The notes: generated by a model from the sequence alone, not told the origin. 64,000 bases of DNA from QHXQ01 sp963788965 (GCA_963788965.1 CAWBIK010000004.1:248001-312000); one strand, 5' to 3'. Positions 37,144-48,710 are shown, counted from the first letter of the stretch. A program made the numbers and translations.

Positions 37144-37267
37144 GATCGCCTTCGGCAACCAGACAATCTCTCAAGTGACCTTTGCCTGAGCAAATCAGCC
37201 ACGGTCAGAGAGATTCACGGCTTTGCGCCCCTGCCTCACGACAGGTTTGCCCTTATCGGGTGCAATC
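37144..37267 (-). promoter_or_regulatory. Cyclic-di-GMP-I (GEMM) riboswitch, distal aptamer
   Basis: On the minus strand: closing helix GATTGC with GCGATC; AAGGGCAAACC; a CCTG/CAGG hairpin; GGGCGCAAAGCC; a long hairpin AATCTCTC...GAGAGATT with inner TGACC/GGTCA; then CTGGTTGCCGA. The GGGCAAACC and GCGCAAAGCC blocks match the Vc2 aptamer almost exactly. It lies about 355 bases upstream of the proximal aptamer on the same leader. The conserved G in GGGCA argues for c-di-GMP over cAG specificity. Confidence 0.78.
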
Positions 37268-37495
37268 TCATCGCCTTGCGAAAGACCATTGCCGCTAACT
37301 TTGCGTTAGCAGCAAACCCATTTGATTAAACGACGTTGGGCAAGATTTGTCAATGCCTTTTTACTGCGCCGGCCGACATGCCCGCGCGGGGTCGCACGCG
37401 GCGCGGCCGGGTCATGTCTTGGCAGATCGGATCGCTTCGTGTTACAAGGCAGAAAGACCGCGCTGCGGGCGTTTCGGCCCCGCGCGCCCCCGAAC
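37268..37495. other. Divergent gap upstream of the distal aptamer
   Basis: This holds the promoter side of the riboswitch leader (minus) and the start region of the glycosyltransferase (plus). An open plus frame runs from 37322, but its first 58 codons look non-coding; the ATG at 37496 is preferred. Confidence 0.5.
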
Positions 37496-38739
37496 ATGCA
37501 ACAACACGCCGGCCCGCCAAACATCAAACTACTCGCGGTCATAGAGGCAACGACGGTCACGGGCGTGGCCAAAAACATGCTCGACTTCTGCCGCACGGTG
37601 CGCGAGCTGAACGCGGACCAGCCCGGCACGCTGCCCGTCGAAACCGCCATCGTCACCTACGAACGCGGGCGCAACACAGCGCCATTACTAACTGAAACAG
37701 CGACCGGCGAACCGACCAGCGACGACAGACTGACCGGCGACGCGGCGTCGCCCAACGAGTTCATCCGTGCGGCCCGCGCACTAGGGTTGACAGTGGACGT
37801 GCTCGGCGAGCGTTTCCGTTTCGACCCGCGCCTCGTGCCCAATCTGCGTCGCGCCGTCGCGCGCCACGCGCCCGACATAATCCTGACCCATCAAGTCAAG
37901 TCGCACTTTCTGCTGCGCCTCTCCGGCCTCTGGCGCACGCGCCCGTGGGTCGCCTTTCATCACGGCTACACCACGACCGATCTCAAAGTCCGCGCTTATA
38001 ATCAACTCAACCGCTGGTCGCTGCCGGCCGCCACGCGCGTCGTCACCGTCTGCCACGCGTTCGCGCGCGAACTGGCGCAAGCGGGCGTCGCACCCGCGCG
38101 CATAGCCGTGCAGCACAACGCGATCAGCGCGGGCGCACCAACGGACGAAGGCGCGGCCGCAACACTCAGAGCGCAACTCGGCCTCTTGCCCGACGAGCGC
38201 GTCGTGCTTGCCGTCGGCCGGCTCTCGCGCGAGAAGGCGCACGGCGATCTGCTCGACGCCTTCGCACACTTGCGCGCGCTCAACCCGGACGTGAATGCAC
38301 GGCTCGTCATCGTCGGCGACGGGCCGGAACGCGCGCAGATCGAAACCAGCACGGCCCGCCTCGGCTTGAGCCAACGGGTGATCATGACCGGGCAGCAGAG
38401 CGATGTCAGTGCTTACTACGCCATCGCCGACGTGCTGGCGCTCCCGTCACACAGCGAAGGCTCGCCTTACGTGTTGCTCGAAGCGATGGCGGCGCGCGTG
38501 CCCGTCGTCGCCACGGCCGTCGGCGGCGTGCCTGAGATGGTCACGCACGAAGAGAGCGCCTTGCTCGTCGCGCCGCGCGCGCCGCAAGAGTTGGCCGCGG
38601 CCCTCAACCGCGTCTTGACCGATGCGCCGCTCGCGCGTCGTTTGACTGATCAGCGCGACCACACTCGTCGGCACGCGCTACGCACCCGAAACTTACGTCC
38701 GCGCGCTCGTCGAACTTTACCGCGCGCTACTTGCCGTCA
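37496..38739 (+). CDS. GT4-family glycosyltransferase, frameshifted near its end
   Basis: From ATG 37496 (MQQHAGPPNIKLLAVIEA) there are about 410 residues of GT-B fold: ATTVTGVAKNMLDFCR, HHGYTTTDLKVRAYN, then the GT4 donor region VLAVGRLSREKAHGDLLDAF, IVGDGPERAQIE and LPSHSEGSPYVLLEAMA. The frame slips near 38651 by one extra base; corrected, it reads TLVGTRYAPETYVRALVELYRA and then runs on into the next gene without a stop. So either a GT4-GT2 fusion exists, or a second indel hides the stop. It likely adds a sugar to the EPS repeat unit. Confidence 0.8.
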
Positions 38740-39733
38740 TGACTCCACGCGTCTCCGTCATCGTGCCGCTTTACAACAAAGCGCGCTACGTGCGCCGCGC
38801 GCTCGACTCAATCGCGGCGCAGACGTTCACGGACTTTGAAGTGCTCGTCATAGACGACGGCTCGACCGATGGCAGCGGCCAACTCGTCGCCGCCGATGCC
38901 GATCCGCGCTTGCGCCTCATCACGCAAACGAACGCAGCCCCGGTGCTGCTCGCAACCGTGGTTTATCAGAAGCGCGCGGCGAGTTCGTCGCGTTCCTCGA
39001 CGCGGACGACGAATGGCTGCCCGACTATCTCGCCGCAGGCGTCGCCGCGCTCGACGAGTACGGGCCGCAAGTGGCGTCGATTACCTTCGGTTACATAGAG
39101 CATCCGGCGGGCGTCACGCGCGAGCCGATGTGGCGTGCGCGTGGCCTCACGGACGGCGTGCAGCGGCTTGCACCGCAGACAGCGCCGGAGTTGGTCGTGT
39201 ACCTGCTCGCTTATATGTCGCCCTGCACGACTCTGGCGCGCACAGATGTCTTGCGTCGTTGGGGCGGCTTCTATGATCGTGATCGATGTTTGTATGCGGA
39301 GGATGCGTTCCTGTGGTTGAAAGTGTTGCTGAACGAACGGGTCGCGTTTCGGCTGCGCCCGCTCGCGCGCTTTCACGTCGAAGCGTCGGGGCTGAGTAAA
39401 AACTTACAGGGCGCGCGCCCGGTCGAGCCGTTCCTGATCGACGCAAGCGAGATCGAACAAGCCTGCCCGCCGGAGTTGCGTGAACTATTAAAGCGTGTAC
39501 TCGCGGCGCGCGCGTTGAAGACGGCGTGCGTGCTCGGCTATTGGGGCGACTGGCACGCGGCCAAAGCACTCATGCAACGCTTCGTCACCGCGCACGATTG
39601 GCGCTTACCCTATTACGCACCCGCACTCGTCTGTAGCACGCCGCTCGGCGCAGGACTAGGAACAGCATGGCGCGCGTTACGTTCCCTATCGTCACGAACA
39701 AACAGGCAAGAAACGATGAACGAGGAACGATGA
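38739..39733 (+). CDS. GT2-family glycosyltransferase, frameshifted
   Basis: The start MTPRVSVIVPLYNKARYVRR and VLVIDDGSTDGSGQ are GT-A motifs. The frame breaks at 38936-38940, where one missing G is needed to restore GPGAARNRGLSEARGEFVAFLDADDEW, the donor/metal-site region, and then PDYLAAGVAAL. The rest (ASITFGYIEHPAG, DRCLYAEDAFLWLKVL) is in the second frame to the stop at 39731-39733. It has about 331 residues. Its last codons (QETMNEER) and stop are read from the GATGAACGA repeat. No membrane helices are evident. Confidence 0.8.
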
Positions 39734-39820
39734 ACGATGGATGACAGGCAAGCTGATCTTTATTCATCATGATGACTGATGAATAAGCAGCTATGCTTTC
39801 ATTCATCGTTCATCATTTAT
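39712..39820. repeat. GATGAACGA-type double palindrome between convergent genes
   Basis: The outer pair is GATGAACGATGGATGA with TCATTCATCGTTCATC. Inside, TTATTCATCA pairs exactly with TGATGAATAA, flanked by AGCTG/CAGCT. It supplies the stop codon (TGA) of the GT2 gene on the plus strand and of the propeller paralogue on the minus strand. Confidence 0.88.
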
Positions 39821-41060
39821 CTTGTGGATTAACTCTGCGCGGGCGGCGGTGTATGGTCGTCGGTGAAGTTTGCGGTTGCGCGCCGCTTGTTGTTGCGAGC
39901 GGCGGATCGAGGCGTGCGATGAAGAGGTCTTGGCGTTTCTGCCCGCCCCAGTTTGATGAGAAGGCGACGAAGCGGCCGTCGCGGCTGAGGTTCGCGCGCG
40001 GTGTGTCCCAATAATCTTGCGCTATCGAGCGATGATGCGCGATGCGGCGCACGCGCTGGCTGCCGTCTGTGCTGACCAGCACGAGTTCGTTATGAAACAG
40101 CCCCGCCGTCGGTTGCGTGCGGTAGCTGTAAAAACTGACGAGCGCCCAATCGTCGTTGCCGCCTAATAGCGAGACGTGCAGGTTCATCCAGTCGCCGCCC
40201 AGATTCAGGACCGGGCGAAACGTGTGCGGCGTTGCGAGCCGACGATAGAGCAGGCGGTTGTCGTCGTTGTCCCACGCGACGAGTGCGCCCGCGCCTATGT
40301 CGCCGTGGCCGGGCGCATAGTCCGGTGCGCCGTCAACGAGGCCGTCTACTGTGCCCGTCTGTAGATCGCGGATCAGACAGACACGTCCTTGCGCGTCCGC
40401 GCCGTCGGGCGACACCATCAAGTAGCGCCCCGTCTTATCCACGCGCACTTCGTTGAGGCCCGACACTTTCGTCTCCAAGATAACGCGATTGAGCGACCGC
40501 TTGTAGACCGTGTAGCCGACGACTTTGTAGCTGCGATTCTTATGCGTGAACGCGAACGTGTCGCCGTCGTCGCTGACGCTCATCTGCCATAAGAAATCCG
40601 TGGCGGCCATCTCGCCGCGTGCGCCGAAATCATGGACGAGCGTGTAGCGCAATGTGCTCGCGTCCAAAGCCCACAGACGCGGGCCGTTCCACGCCGTACC
40701 ATAGAGCGTGCTCGGATCGGTCGCACTCCAAACTGCGCCTTCGGTGACGAGCGAGCCGCCGTCGGGCAAACGCGGCACGTCGCGGCGTGCGTCGAGCGTG
40801 AACGTGTCGGGATCAAAATCATAGATTGAATCGCCGCCCGCGCGGCGCACGAGCAAGCGCGTGGCGTCCGCATTGAAGGTCGGCCAGTAAGCGTAGAACG
40901 TGCCGTTGCTCGCGCCGTCGCGTTCGTCCGTGACGCGCATGAGTTCCGTGCCGAACACGGCGTCGCGGAACTTGCCGCCCGCGCGCGGCAACGCGGGCAG
41001 CGCCGGTTCAGCGTAGACGCGCCGATCAGTTATGCCGCTGCGCGGCAACGGGCGCGGCAC
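39813..41060 (-). CDS. Beta-propeller protein, paralogue of the 34197 gene without signal peptide
   Basis: This 415-residue protein is alike to the propeller part of the 34197 gene over nearly all its length (FGTELMRVTDERDG, GGSLVTEGAVW, SVSDDGDTFAFTHKNRSY, RVDKTGRYLMVSPDGADAQG, LSRDGRFVAFSSNWGGQ). It lacks the Pro-Thr linker, the helical part and the C-terminal domain. The start GTG at 41060 gives PRPLPRSGITDRR and no signal peptide; the frame upstream codes basic residues (KERRKLARKEHK) to a stop at 41148. It may be cytoplasmic or a truncated copy. No riboswitch is seen upstream. The stop comes from the repeat. Confidence 0.75.
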   Translation of the reverse strand: MPRPLPRSGITDRRVYAEPALPALPRAGGKFRDAVFGTELMRVTDERDGASNGTFYAYWPTFNADATRLLVRRAGGDSIYDFDPDTFTLDARRDVPRLPDGGSLVTEGAVWSATDPSTLYGTAWNGPRLWALDASTLRYTLVHDFGARGEMAATDFLWQMSVSDDGDTFAFTHKNRSYKVVGYTVYKRSLNRVILETKVSGLNEVRVDKTGRYLMVSPDGADAQGRVCLIRDLQTGTVDGLVDGAPDYAPGHGDIGAGALVAWDNDDNRLLYRRLATPHTFRPVLNLGGDWMNLHVSLLGGNDDWALVSFYSYRTQPTAGLFHNELVLVSTDGSQRVRRIAHHRSIAQDYWDTPRANLSRDGRFVAFSSNWGGQKRQDLFIARLDPPLATTSGAQPQTSPTTIHRRPRRVNPQDK

Positions 41061-41147
41061 GCGCTTGTGTTCTTTGCGCGCGAGTTTGCGGCGCTCTTTA
41101 CGCAGACAGTAGCGCAGGGAGCAGTGCGTGCTGCGCCGTCGTCGCTA

Positions 41148-42065
<918 letters not shown>

Positions 42066-42130
42066 GAAAATGTTTGTGCGTCAAAGTGTCAGCCGCCAAC
42101 ACGCTATGTGCCGAACGACCCGCGCACCCT

Positions 42131-42786
42131 TCACCTGTAGCGTATGAAATAATAGACCAGCTTCACGTATTCGCCGGCCACCATCTGCCAGCCGCGCCTG
42201 TGCCACCACCACGTTGCGGGCGTCGGCGTCTGCGTGCCCGGCGCAACCGGGTCGAGCGCGACCGTCACCTGTGTATCGCGGAAGACGCGCCGCAACACCC
42301 AACGCGCACGCCGCGCTTGATAAGCCGACGTGACGACCAGCAATGATTGTAACCCACGCGCGCCCGCGTATTCGCGCAACCGCACGGCTTCGTCATAAGT
42401 ACCGGCGACCGCTTGCGGGATCACGTCGATGCGCTCGGCCGGCACGCCCTGCTGTTGTAACTCAAGCGCCGCGCGCTCGACAAAGTAAGGGTTGCGCTGC
42501 GCCGCGACCGACCAACCGCCTTGCAGGTTGTCGTTCGTCAAGACAACACGCGGCGCACGTCCCGCGCGGAACAGTTCGGCCGCGTGCCGCGTGCGCTCTT
42601 GATAAGTGGCGAACCGGCCAAGACGGCCAACGCGTCGGCACTGCTTGCTTCGGGCTGCACAATCAGTGCGAGCGCCGCCGCCCACGCAAGCAACGGCCAA
42701 ACTATCAACATAACGAGCACGACGCGCGCCCAACGCCAACCGCGCGTCGCTTGTTGCTTTCGTCTTGTGTTCGCAACCTCGCCCAT
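42131..42786 (-). CDS. YdcF/DUF218-like membrane protein, frameshifted
   Basis: From ATG 42786 the N-terminus has one membrane helix (VVLVMLIVWPLLAWAAALAL) and then DALAVLAG. The frame slips near 42613-42617; one added base joins it to RFATYQERTRHAAELFRAGRAPRVVLTND, the DUF218 hallmark, with LVVTSAYQARRARWVLRR near 160. It has about 218 residues. YdcF-like proteins are linked to SanA and envelope or vancomycin-sensitivity functions, and to EPS clusters. Single-base break as in neighbours. Confidence 0.78.
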
Positions 42787-42808
42787 TATGATCCAAGCCC
42801 CACGCGTT

Positions 42809-43966
42809 TTAACCGGCCGCGCGTTGGCCGGCGCGCGCCAGCAGTCGATCATAGAGTTCTTCCGTGCGCGCAAGCTGTGCCGCGCAGGAAAACTTTTCCG
42901 CGACGATCTGCTGCCCGCGCGTGCCCATGCGCCGCGCGCGTTCAGGTTCGCGCAGCAGCGCGATGATTCGATCAGCTAACATTTCATCATCGCCGGCCGC
43001 GACGAGGTGGCCTGTCTCGCCTTCGCTGATCGCTTCGCGCGCGCCGCCTACGTCAGTAGCGACGACGGGCCGCGCCGCCGCCATGTATTCGAGGATCGCG
43101 TTCGAGAATCCTTCGGCCCGCGAACTGAGGACGCATACGTCGCTCAGCGCCAACAACTCCGCGATCCGCTCGCAGCGCCCCGTAAAAAAAACGTCTTGCG
43201 CCAACCCCAACTCGGCCGCGTAAGCGCGCAACGACGCTTGCAACTGCCCTTCGCCCGCGACGATGAACGCCGCATCCGCAACGGCCGCGCGCACACGCCC
43301 GGCCGCGCGCAGAAACATTGGATGATCTTTTACTTCATGCTGCACGTTGGCCACGATGGTCACGAAGCGCCGCGCAGATTCAGCCGCAGGCAGCTTGAAC
43401 AGTGCGAGCGCATCGGCGCGTTTGAAGTCGGCGGGCGGCACGACGCGCGCCATGTCCAGCCCGTTGTAAATGGTGACGCACTTCGCGGCCCGCACGCCTT
43501 CTTTGATCAACTGGCGACGCACCGCGTCGGCGTTTGTGACGATGCCGTGCGCGAGCCGGAATGCTGCACGTTCAAGTCGCTTCTGACCGGGGCCGCGAAA
43601 GTCCGTCTCGCGCTTCGACGCCACGCGCGCAGGCACGCGTGCCAGCGCCGCCGCTGCCATGCCGAAAACGTTCGTGTAAAAATCGTGCGCGTGTATGACC
43701 TTGATGTCGCGCTCGCGCAGCACGCGCGCGAGGCGACGCAATTGCACGACGGCGTTGCGATCATAAAAACTTGTGAGCGGGTACGCCGGGATCGGCGGCA
43801 GCCCTAACGCTTCGGCTTCGGGCCGGAGCAGACCGTCGGCGTTCAAGCACGCGAGGTGCGGGCGATAGCGCCCCGCCTCGTTGAGCAGGCGCACGAGTTG
43901 CACGGCTTGCCGCTCTGTGCCGCCCTGCTGAAAGCTGTCGATGAGGTGTAGGACGTTCAACTGCAC
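42809..43966 (-). CDS. GT4-family glycosyltransferase
   Basis: This intact 385-residue GT-B enzyme starts MQLNVLHLIDSFQQGGTERQ, a GT4 N-terminus. It has IHAHDFYTNVFGMAAA, VTIYNGLDM near 165, and the donor region FIVAGEGQLQASLRAYA and LSSRAEGFSNAILEYMA near 280 with the EX7E-type pair. It transfers a sugar in EPS assembly; specificity is unknown. It precedes the YdcF-like gene by 22 bases on the minus strand. Confidence 0.9.
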   Translation of the reverse strand: MQLNVLHLIDSFQQGGTERQAVQLVRLLNEAGRYRPHLACLNADGLLRPEAEALGLPPIPAYPLTSFYDRNAVVQLRRLARVLRERDIKVIHAHDFYTNVFGMAAAALARVPARVASKRETDFRGPGQKRLERAAFRLAHGIVTNADAVRRQLIKEGVRAAKCVTIYNGLDMARVVPPADFKRADALALFKLPAAESARRFVTIVANVQHEVKDHPMFLRAAGRVRAAVADAAFIVAGEGQLQASLRAYAAELGLAQDVFFTGRCERIAELLALSDVCVLSSRAEGFSNAILEYMAAARPVVATDVGGAREAISEGETGHLVAAGDDEMLADRIIALLREPERARRMGTRGQQIVAEKFSCAAQLARTEELYDRLLARAGQRAAG

Positions 43967-44011
43967 GGTGGCGAAACTTCAAGCCCGGATCAGATGAAGG
44001 GCTGACTAAGA

Positions 44012-45956
44012 TCAAACGAGGGCGGGCGCGCGCCCGGCGGCGACGTGCGTTGCGTGTGTGCCGAGGCCGGCTTCGTCCATGAAGGTGCGCTGCCATAGCT
44101 CAAGCATAAAGAGCGCCCACAACTCCATCGCGTGATCGCGTCGCCCGCGTTCGTGTTCGTCCAAGAGCACGGCGACGTAGCGCGGCTCGATGAGGCCGCG
44201 TTGTTGTGTGCGCGGCTCGGTCAGCGTCGCCCGCACGCGCGCGCGCAACTGTCGATTGATCCATTCGTCGATGGGCACGCCGAAGCCCTGTTTGGGCCGG
44301 TGCAGAATCTCCGGCGGCACAAAGTCTGCGACCGCGCGTTTGAAGATGTGTTTCGTCTCAAGCCCTTTCAGCTTCAAGCGCGCAGGGATGCGCGTACAGA
44401 CGAACTCGATCAACTTGTGATCGAGCAAGAGGCGCGCGCGCTTCGAGCGACGCGGCCATGCTCATGCGATCAACTTTGGTCAGGATGTCGCCGGGCAGAT
44501 ATGTCTTGGCGTCGAGATACAAGAGCGCGTCGAGCGGATCGCCTGTGCGGACCTGCGCGGCGTAGGCACGGAAGCGCGCCGCCGGTTCTGCGCCGCGCAG
44601 TTCGCGCTTGAAAGCGTCGCTATAGAGAGCGCGCCGGTTGAGCCGTGTGAAGACGGACACCTCTTCGATGTAGCGATCCAGCGGATCGAGCGCGACGTTG
44701 TGAATGAAGTTGCGTCCGCGCGCGCCATGCGGCAGACGCCGCCCCAGCGGTTGCATCACGCCTTCGCGCACCACGCGCGGCAGACGTGCGAACCCGGCGC
44801 GCTTGCGATCAATCGCGTAACGCGTGTAACCCGCAAACAGTTCGTCGCCGCCGTCGCCCGATAGCACGACCTTGACGTGTTCGCGCGCGAGTTTCGACAC
44901 CATGTAAGTGGGCAGCGCAGACGAATCGGCGAACGGCTCGTCGAAGTGCCAGACAAGTTCGTCCACGATCTCGCAGATGTCGGGCGTGACGATGAACTCG
45001 TGATGGTCGGTCTTGAATCGCTCGGCCGCCACGCGCGCATACTTCAACTCGTTGTAACTGTCTTCGTTGAACCCGATGGAGAAGGTCTTGACGGGTCGAT
45101 CAGTGGCGCGCGCCATCAAGCCCACGACCGCGCTTGAATCGACGCCGCCGGAGAGAAACGCGCCGAGCGGCACGTCCGCTACAAGTCGCACGCGCACGGC
45201 TTCGGCCAGCAGCGCGCGCAACTCTTCGAGCAAGTCTTCGTCGCGGCGCGCGCTCTGTTCGTCAACCGGCGCGTATGGAAAGTCCCAATACTGCGCGACG
45301 CGCACGTTGCGCCCGTCGAAGGTCAGATGATGACCGGGCGGCAGCTTGTGTACATCTTCGAAGATCGTCAGCGGGTCGGGCACGTAACCGAACGCGAGGT
45401 ACGCATCGAGCGCCTGTAGGTTGAGCCGCCGCCGAAACTCCGGGTGGACCAGCAGACACTTCAACTCCGAACCGAAGATGAACGTGCCGCCCGGCGTCAA
45501 CGTGTAATAGAGCGGCTTCTTGCCCGTGCGGTCGCGCGCGATGAACAACTCGTCTTTGCGCGCGTCCCACAACGCATATGCGAACATGCCGCGCAAACGC
45601 TCGACCGACGCCGCGCCATATTCTTCGTAAGCATGCACGATAACTTCCGTGTCCGACTGCGTGCGAAATTGATGACCGCGCGCAACGAGGTCGGGCTGCA
45701 ACTCACGATAGTTATAAATCTCGCCGTTGAAGACGACGTTGAGCGCGCCGTCTTCGTTCGCCATCGGTTGTTGCCCGCCCGCGAGATCGATGATCGACAG
45801 CCGACGCATGCCGAGCGCCACGCCATCTTTCGTCAACGTGCCCTGTTCGTCCGGCCCGCGATGCACGATGACGCGGCACATCGCCTCTAGCACGACCGCC
45901 GCATCGGCCTCACGGCCGCGCTCTGCCCGATTGACGAAACCGGCGATACCACACAT
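44012..45956 (-). CDS. asnB: Asparagine synthase (glutamine-hydrolysing), frameshifted near C-terminus
   Basis: The true start is MCGIAGFVN at 45956, whose Cys2 is the class II glutaminase nucleophile; AAGGAG lies just upstream. The synthetase domain has the PP-loop SGGVDSSAVVGLMA near 260 and LSGDGGDELFAGY near 365. The frame breaks at 44426 by one extra base, after SLEARAPL; the next frame continues LDHKLIEFVCTRIPARLKLK to the stop at 44012, about 647 residues in all. In EPS clusters such enzymes often amidate sugar acids. The break looks like an indel error. Confidence 0.9.
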
Positions 45957-45967
45957 AACGATCTCCT

Positions 45968-47493
45968 TCAGGCCAGCGGGTTCATCGCGCCCCGCAATAG
46001 CAAGCGCCGCTGCACGCGCGCAAGATGCTGCCGCACGAACGCGCGCTCGTCGAGCGTCGGGACGCGCAGCAACCAGATGCAAATAAGATAGACCGACGCG
46101 AACGCGACGCCGCACACGGCCAGCACAACGAACGGTCGCAGCCCCAACACAGTCAGGCGCACCAGCGCCGTCGCCACGCCCGCGAGCGTCGCCGCCAGCG
46201 CCAGCTTGCCCACGTCTTTCAACAACCGCACGTCGCGTCGCGTCACGCCCACGATGCGCCACGCCTTGCCCGTCTCGATGAAACGATCAACGAGCGTCAG
46301 GCCGACCATGATCGAGATCGCGCCGACCAGCCCGAAGCGTTGCGTGCCGAACCAAAGCGCCGCGAACAGCACGACGACCGTTGCCGCGCGCACCTTCAAC
46401 AAAAAGAAACGATGCTCTGCGTGCGCGCGCATGATCGGATCGACGATCAAGATGAGCGACGGCAACAGCGTCAAGTTAATGACGAAGATCGGCCAACTCC
46501 CCAAGTACTGCGCGGTAAAGAGCAGCTTGATCAACTCGCGCCCGACGACGATCAAGTAGGCGTAAAGCGGAAAGTAGATCGCCGCCAGCTTACGCATCGC
46601 GCGCGCCGTCAACAGCACGATCTCGCGCGCCGCGCCCTGCTTCTGTAACTCGCTGATGCGCGGAATCATGACTGAGCCGACCGACTCGCCGATGATGCCG
46701 ACCAGCGGCAGACTGAAGCACCCGACCGAGTAGAGCGCGAACGCGGCCGGCCGAAGCGATGCGACACGAAGTAGTTGTGCAGATCGGCCATCACGGCATA
46801 GACCAACCCGGCGCAACCAATCGGCAGCGCATAGGCCAGTTGTCGCCGCAGCATGGCCCAATCGAGCGCACGCCAGAACCCACTGAACCGCGCGCGCAGA
46901 TATAAGAGCAGCACGAGCGTTTGCAGCGTGCCTTGCACAACCGCCGCCCACAGCAGCGCGTGGATCGACGCGAACAAGGCCGCCGCCGTCAAGAGCAACG
47001 CGGTCTTCGTAAACTGCGCGACGATGATAAAGAGCGTGGCGAGTTTGGCCTCTTGATGCGCGATAGCGACGATCTCAAGAAACGCCGACACGATCCAGAG
47101 CAGGATAATGACGCCAATGAGCGGCGCATGAGCGATCAGCGTCGTACTGCCAAAGAGTGCGCCGAGCAGTTGCGGTCGCACGAACAGTGTCAGGGCGGCG
47201 AGGCCGCCGATGGTCGCGTTAAAGAGTAAGACGTTGAAGACGACCGCGCCGCGTTTGTCCGGTTCGCGCGGTAGGAAGTAGAACGCGCTCATGCCGAAGC
47301 CGAGCGGCAACACGCTGAGTGACGTGGTGACGACAAGGAACGCTTGCTTATACAAGCCATACTCGGTTTGACTGAGCCGCCGCACAAGCAACAACGGCAA
47401 GGCAAAGCTGAAGACGAAGCCCAACGTCTTGGCCAACATCAGCCAGAACGTGCGCGCCGTCAACGAACCGCCTTTCTCCGTCGCTTCAGTCAT
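45968..47493 (-). CDS. Polysaccharide flippase (Wzx/MATE-like), frameshifted
   Basis: The start MTEATEKGGSLTART is at 47493 (a GTG at 47505 is possible). Together the two frames give about 12-14 membrane helices. Motifs are LLVRRLSQTEYGLYKQ, FGMSAFYFLPREPDKRG, and after the break PAAFALYSVGCFSLPLVGI. The frame breaks near 46745-46752 in GGCCGGCC; one added C restores HRFGPAAF. It has about 508 residues. Wzx-type flippases move lipid-linked sugars across the inner membrane. It lies between a GT4 and asnB, whose start is 12 bases downstream. Confidence 0.87.
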
Positions 47494-47531
47494 CGCTTGT
47501 GCCACAATCTCAACGCCGCTGCTCGCTATCG

Positions 47532-48710
47532 TTACTGTTTCAACAACGCGCCCTTAACACTGAGCGCCGTCGCTTGTGCGCCGTCATCCAGCAGCGAACG
47601 ATAGAGCGCCGTCATGTCGGCCGCGAAGCGTTCGCGGCTCCATTCAATCTTAACAAACTCGCGCGCCGCCGTGCCGAGTCGGGCGGCGCGTGCGTCGTCT
47701 TGCAACAACGACAACAGTTGTGTGGCCAGTTGCGCCGCGTCTTCGTGTTGATGCAGCAGGCCCGTGCGCCCGTCGCGCACGATCTCAGGGATACCGTCAA
47801 CGGCCGTTGCGACGACCGGCAGCCCGTGCGCCATCGCTTCGAGGATGACCAGCGGCAAGCCCTCGAAGTGTGTGCAGAGGACGAAGATGTCGCTGGCACT
47901 CAACATGCGCGCCACGTCGGCGCGAAAGCCCGTGAAGACAAAATAGGGCGCAACCTTGTTGTCGGCGAGCGCCTGTTGAACTTCGGCATAATGCCCGCGA
48001 TGTTCCGCCGTCTGCGCGTGGTCGCCGACGATCAGAAAGCGCACGTCCGGTCGTTTAGCCACGACGCGCTTGGCCGCGCGCGCCAGCGTCATGAAATCTT
48101 TCTGCGGCGCGATGCGAGCTACCATGACGATGAGTTTTACGTCGTCGCTTAAGCCGAACTCTTGTCGCACGGCGCGTGCTGCGGGCGGCGCGACCTGCAC
48201 GTCTATGCCGTCGTAGATCACGATGCCGCGTCGTGGGCCGACGCGATAAGCGAAGTGCCGCCACGTATCGGCGGACACGAAGGCGAACTTGTTGACGAGG
48301 CGCAGGAAGGCTTGATCGCGGCGCGACATCTGCCCGTGCCGGTTGCGGACGTGACACAAGACGGGCAAGCGCGCCAAACGCCCGGCCAGCCCCGCGCTGA
48401 ACGCGCCCGCCACGTCCGCGCAATGGACGAGATCGATCTCGCGTTCTTTGAACTCGTCGGCCAGCAAGTCCGAGGACCGCCAGTAGGCGCGCACGCGCCG
48501 GTAGCTCGGCATGATCTGATCGTAAGCAAACGTCTCGTAGCCGGCCGCCGCGAAGAAGTCGCCGACGACGGGCGCGATGCGGCGATAGAACATGACGTGT
48601 CTGAACTGCGCGCCCGCCGTCGCCTGCGCGATCCGCAGCGTCGCGTGCTCTGTGCCGCCGATGGCTGTCCACGGCAGAACGTGCGCGATGTTATAAGGTG
48701 ATGCGGGCAT
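47532..48710 (-). CDS. GT4-family glycosyltransferase
   Basis: This intact 392-residue GT-B protein starts MPASPYNIAHVLPWTAIGGTE. Motifs are LVHCADVAGAFSAG, FVSADTWRHFAYR, IDVQVAPP near 170, VMVARIAPQKDFMTLARA, FLIVGDHAQ and LCTHFEGLPLVILEAMAHG near 280. It transfers a sugar in EPS assembly. It is followed by the flippase gene and overlaps the GT2 gene upstream by 20 bases, evidence of an operon. Confidence 0.9.
   Translation of the reverse strand: MPASPYNIAHVLPWTAIGGTEHATLRIAQATAGAQFRHVMFYRRIAPVVGDFFAAAGYETFAYDQIMPSYRRVRAYWRSSDLLADEFKEREIDLVHCADVAGAFSAGLAGRLARLPVLCHVRNRHGQMSRRDQAFLRLVNKFAFVSADTWRHFAYRVGPRRGIVIYDGIDVQVAPPAARAVRQEFGLSDDVKLIVMVARIAPQKDFMTLARAAKRVVAKRPDVRFLIVGDHAQTAEHRGHYAEVQQALADNKVAPYFVFTGFRADVARMLSASDIFVLCTHFEGLPLVILEAMAHGLPVVATAVDGIPEIVRDGRTGLLHQHEDAAQLATQLLSLLQDDARAARLGTAAREFVKIEWSRERFAADMTALYRSLLDDGAQATALSVKGALLKQ

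Noticed and set aside
36924..37202. 92-residue minus frame in the riboswitch leader
   Set aside because: It lies over aptamer and hairpin sequence, with Arg/Ser/Leu content and no motif.
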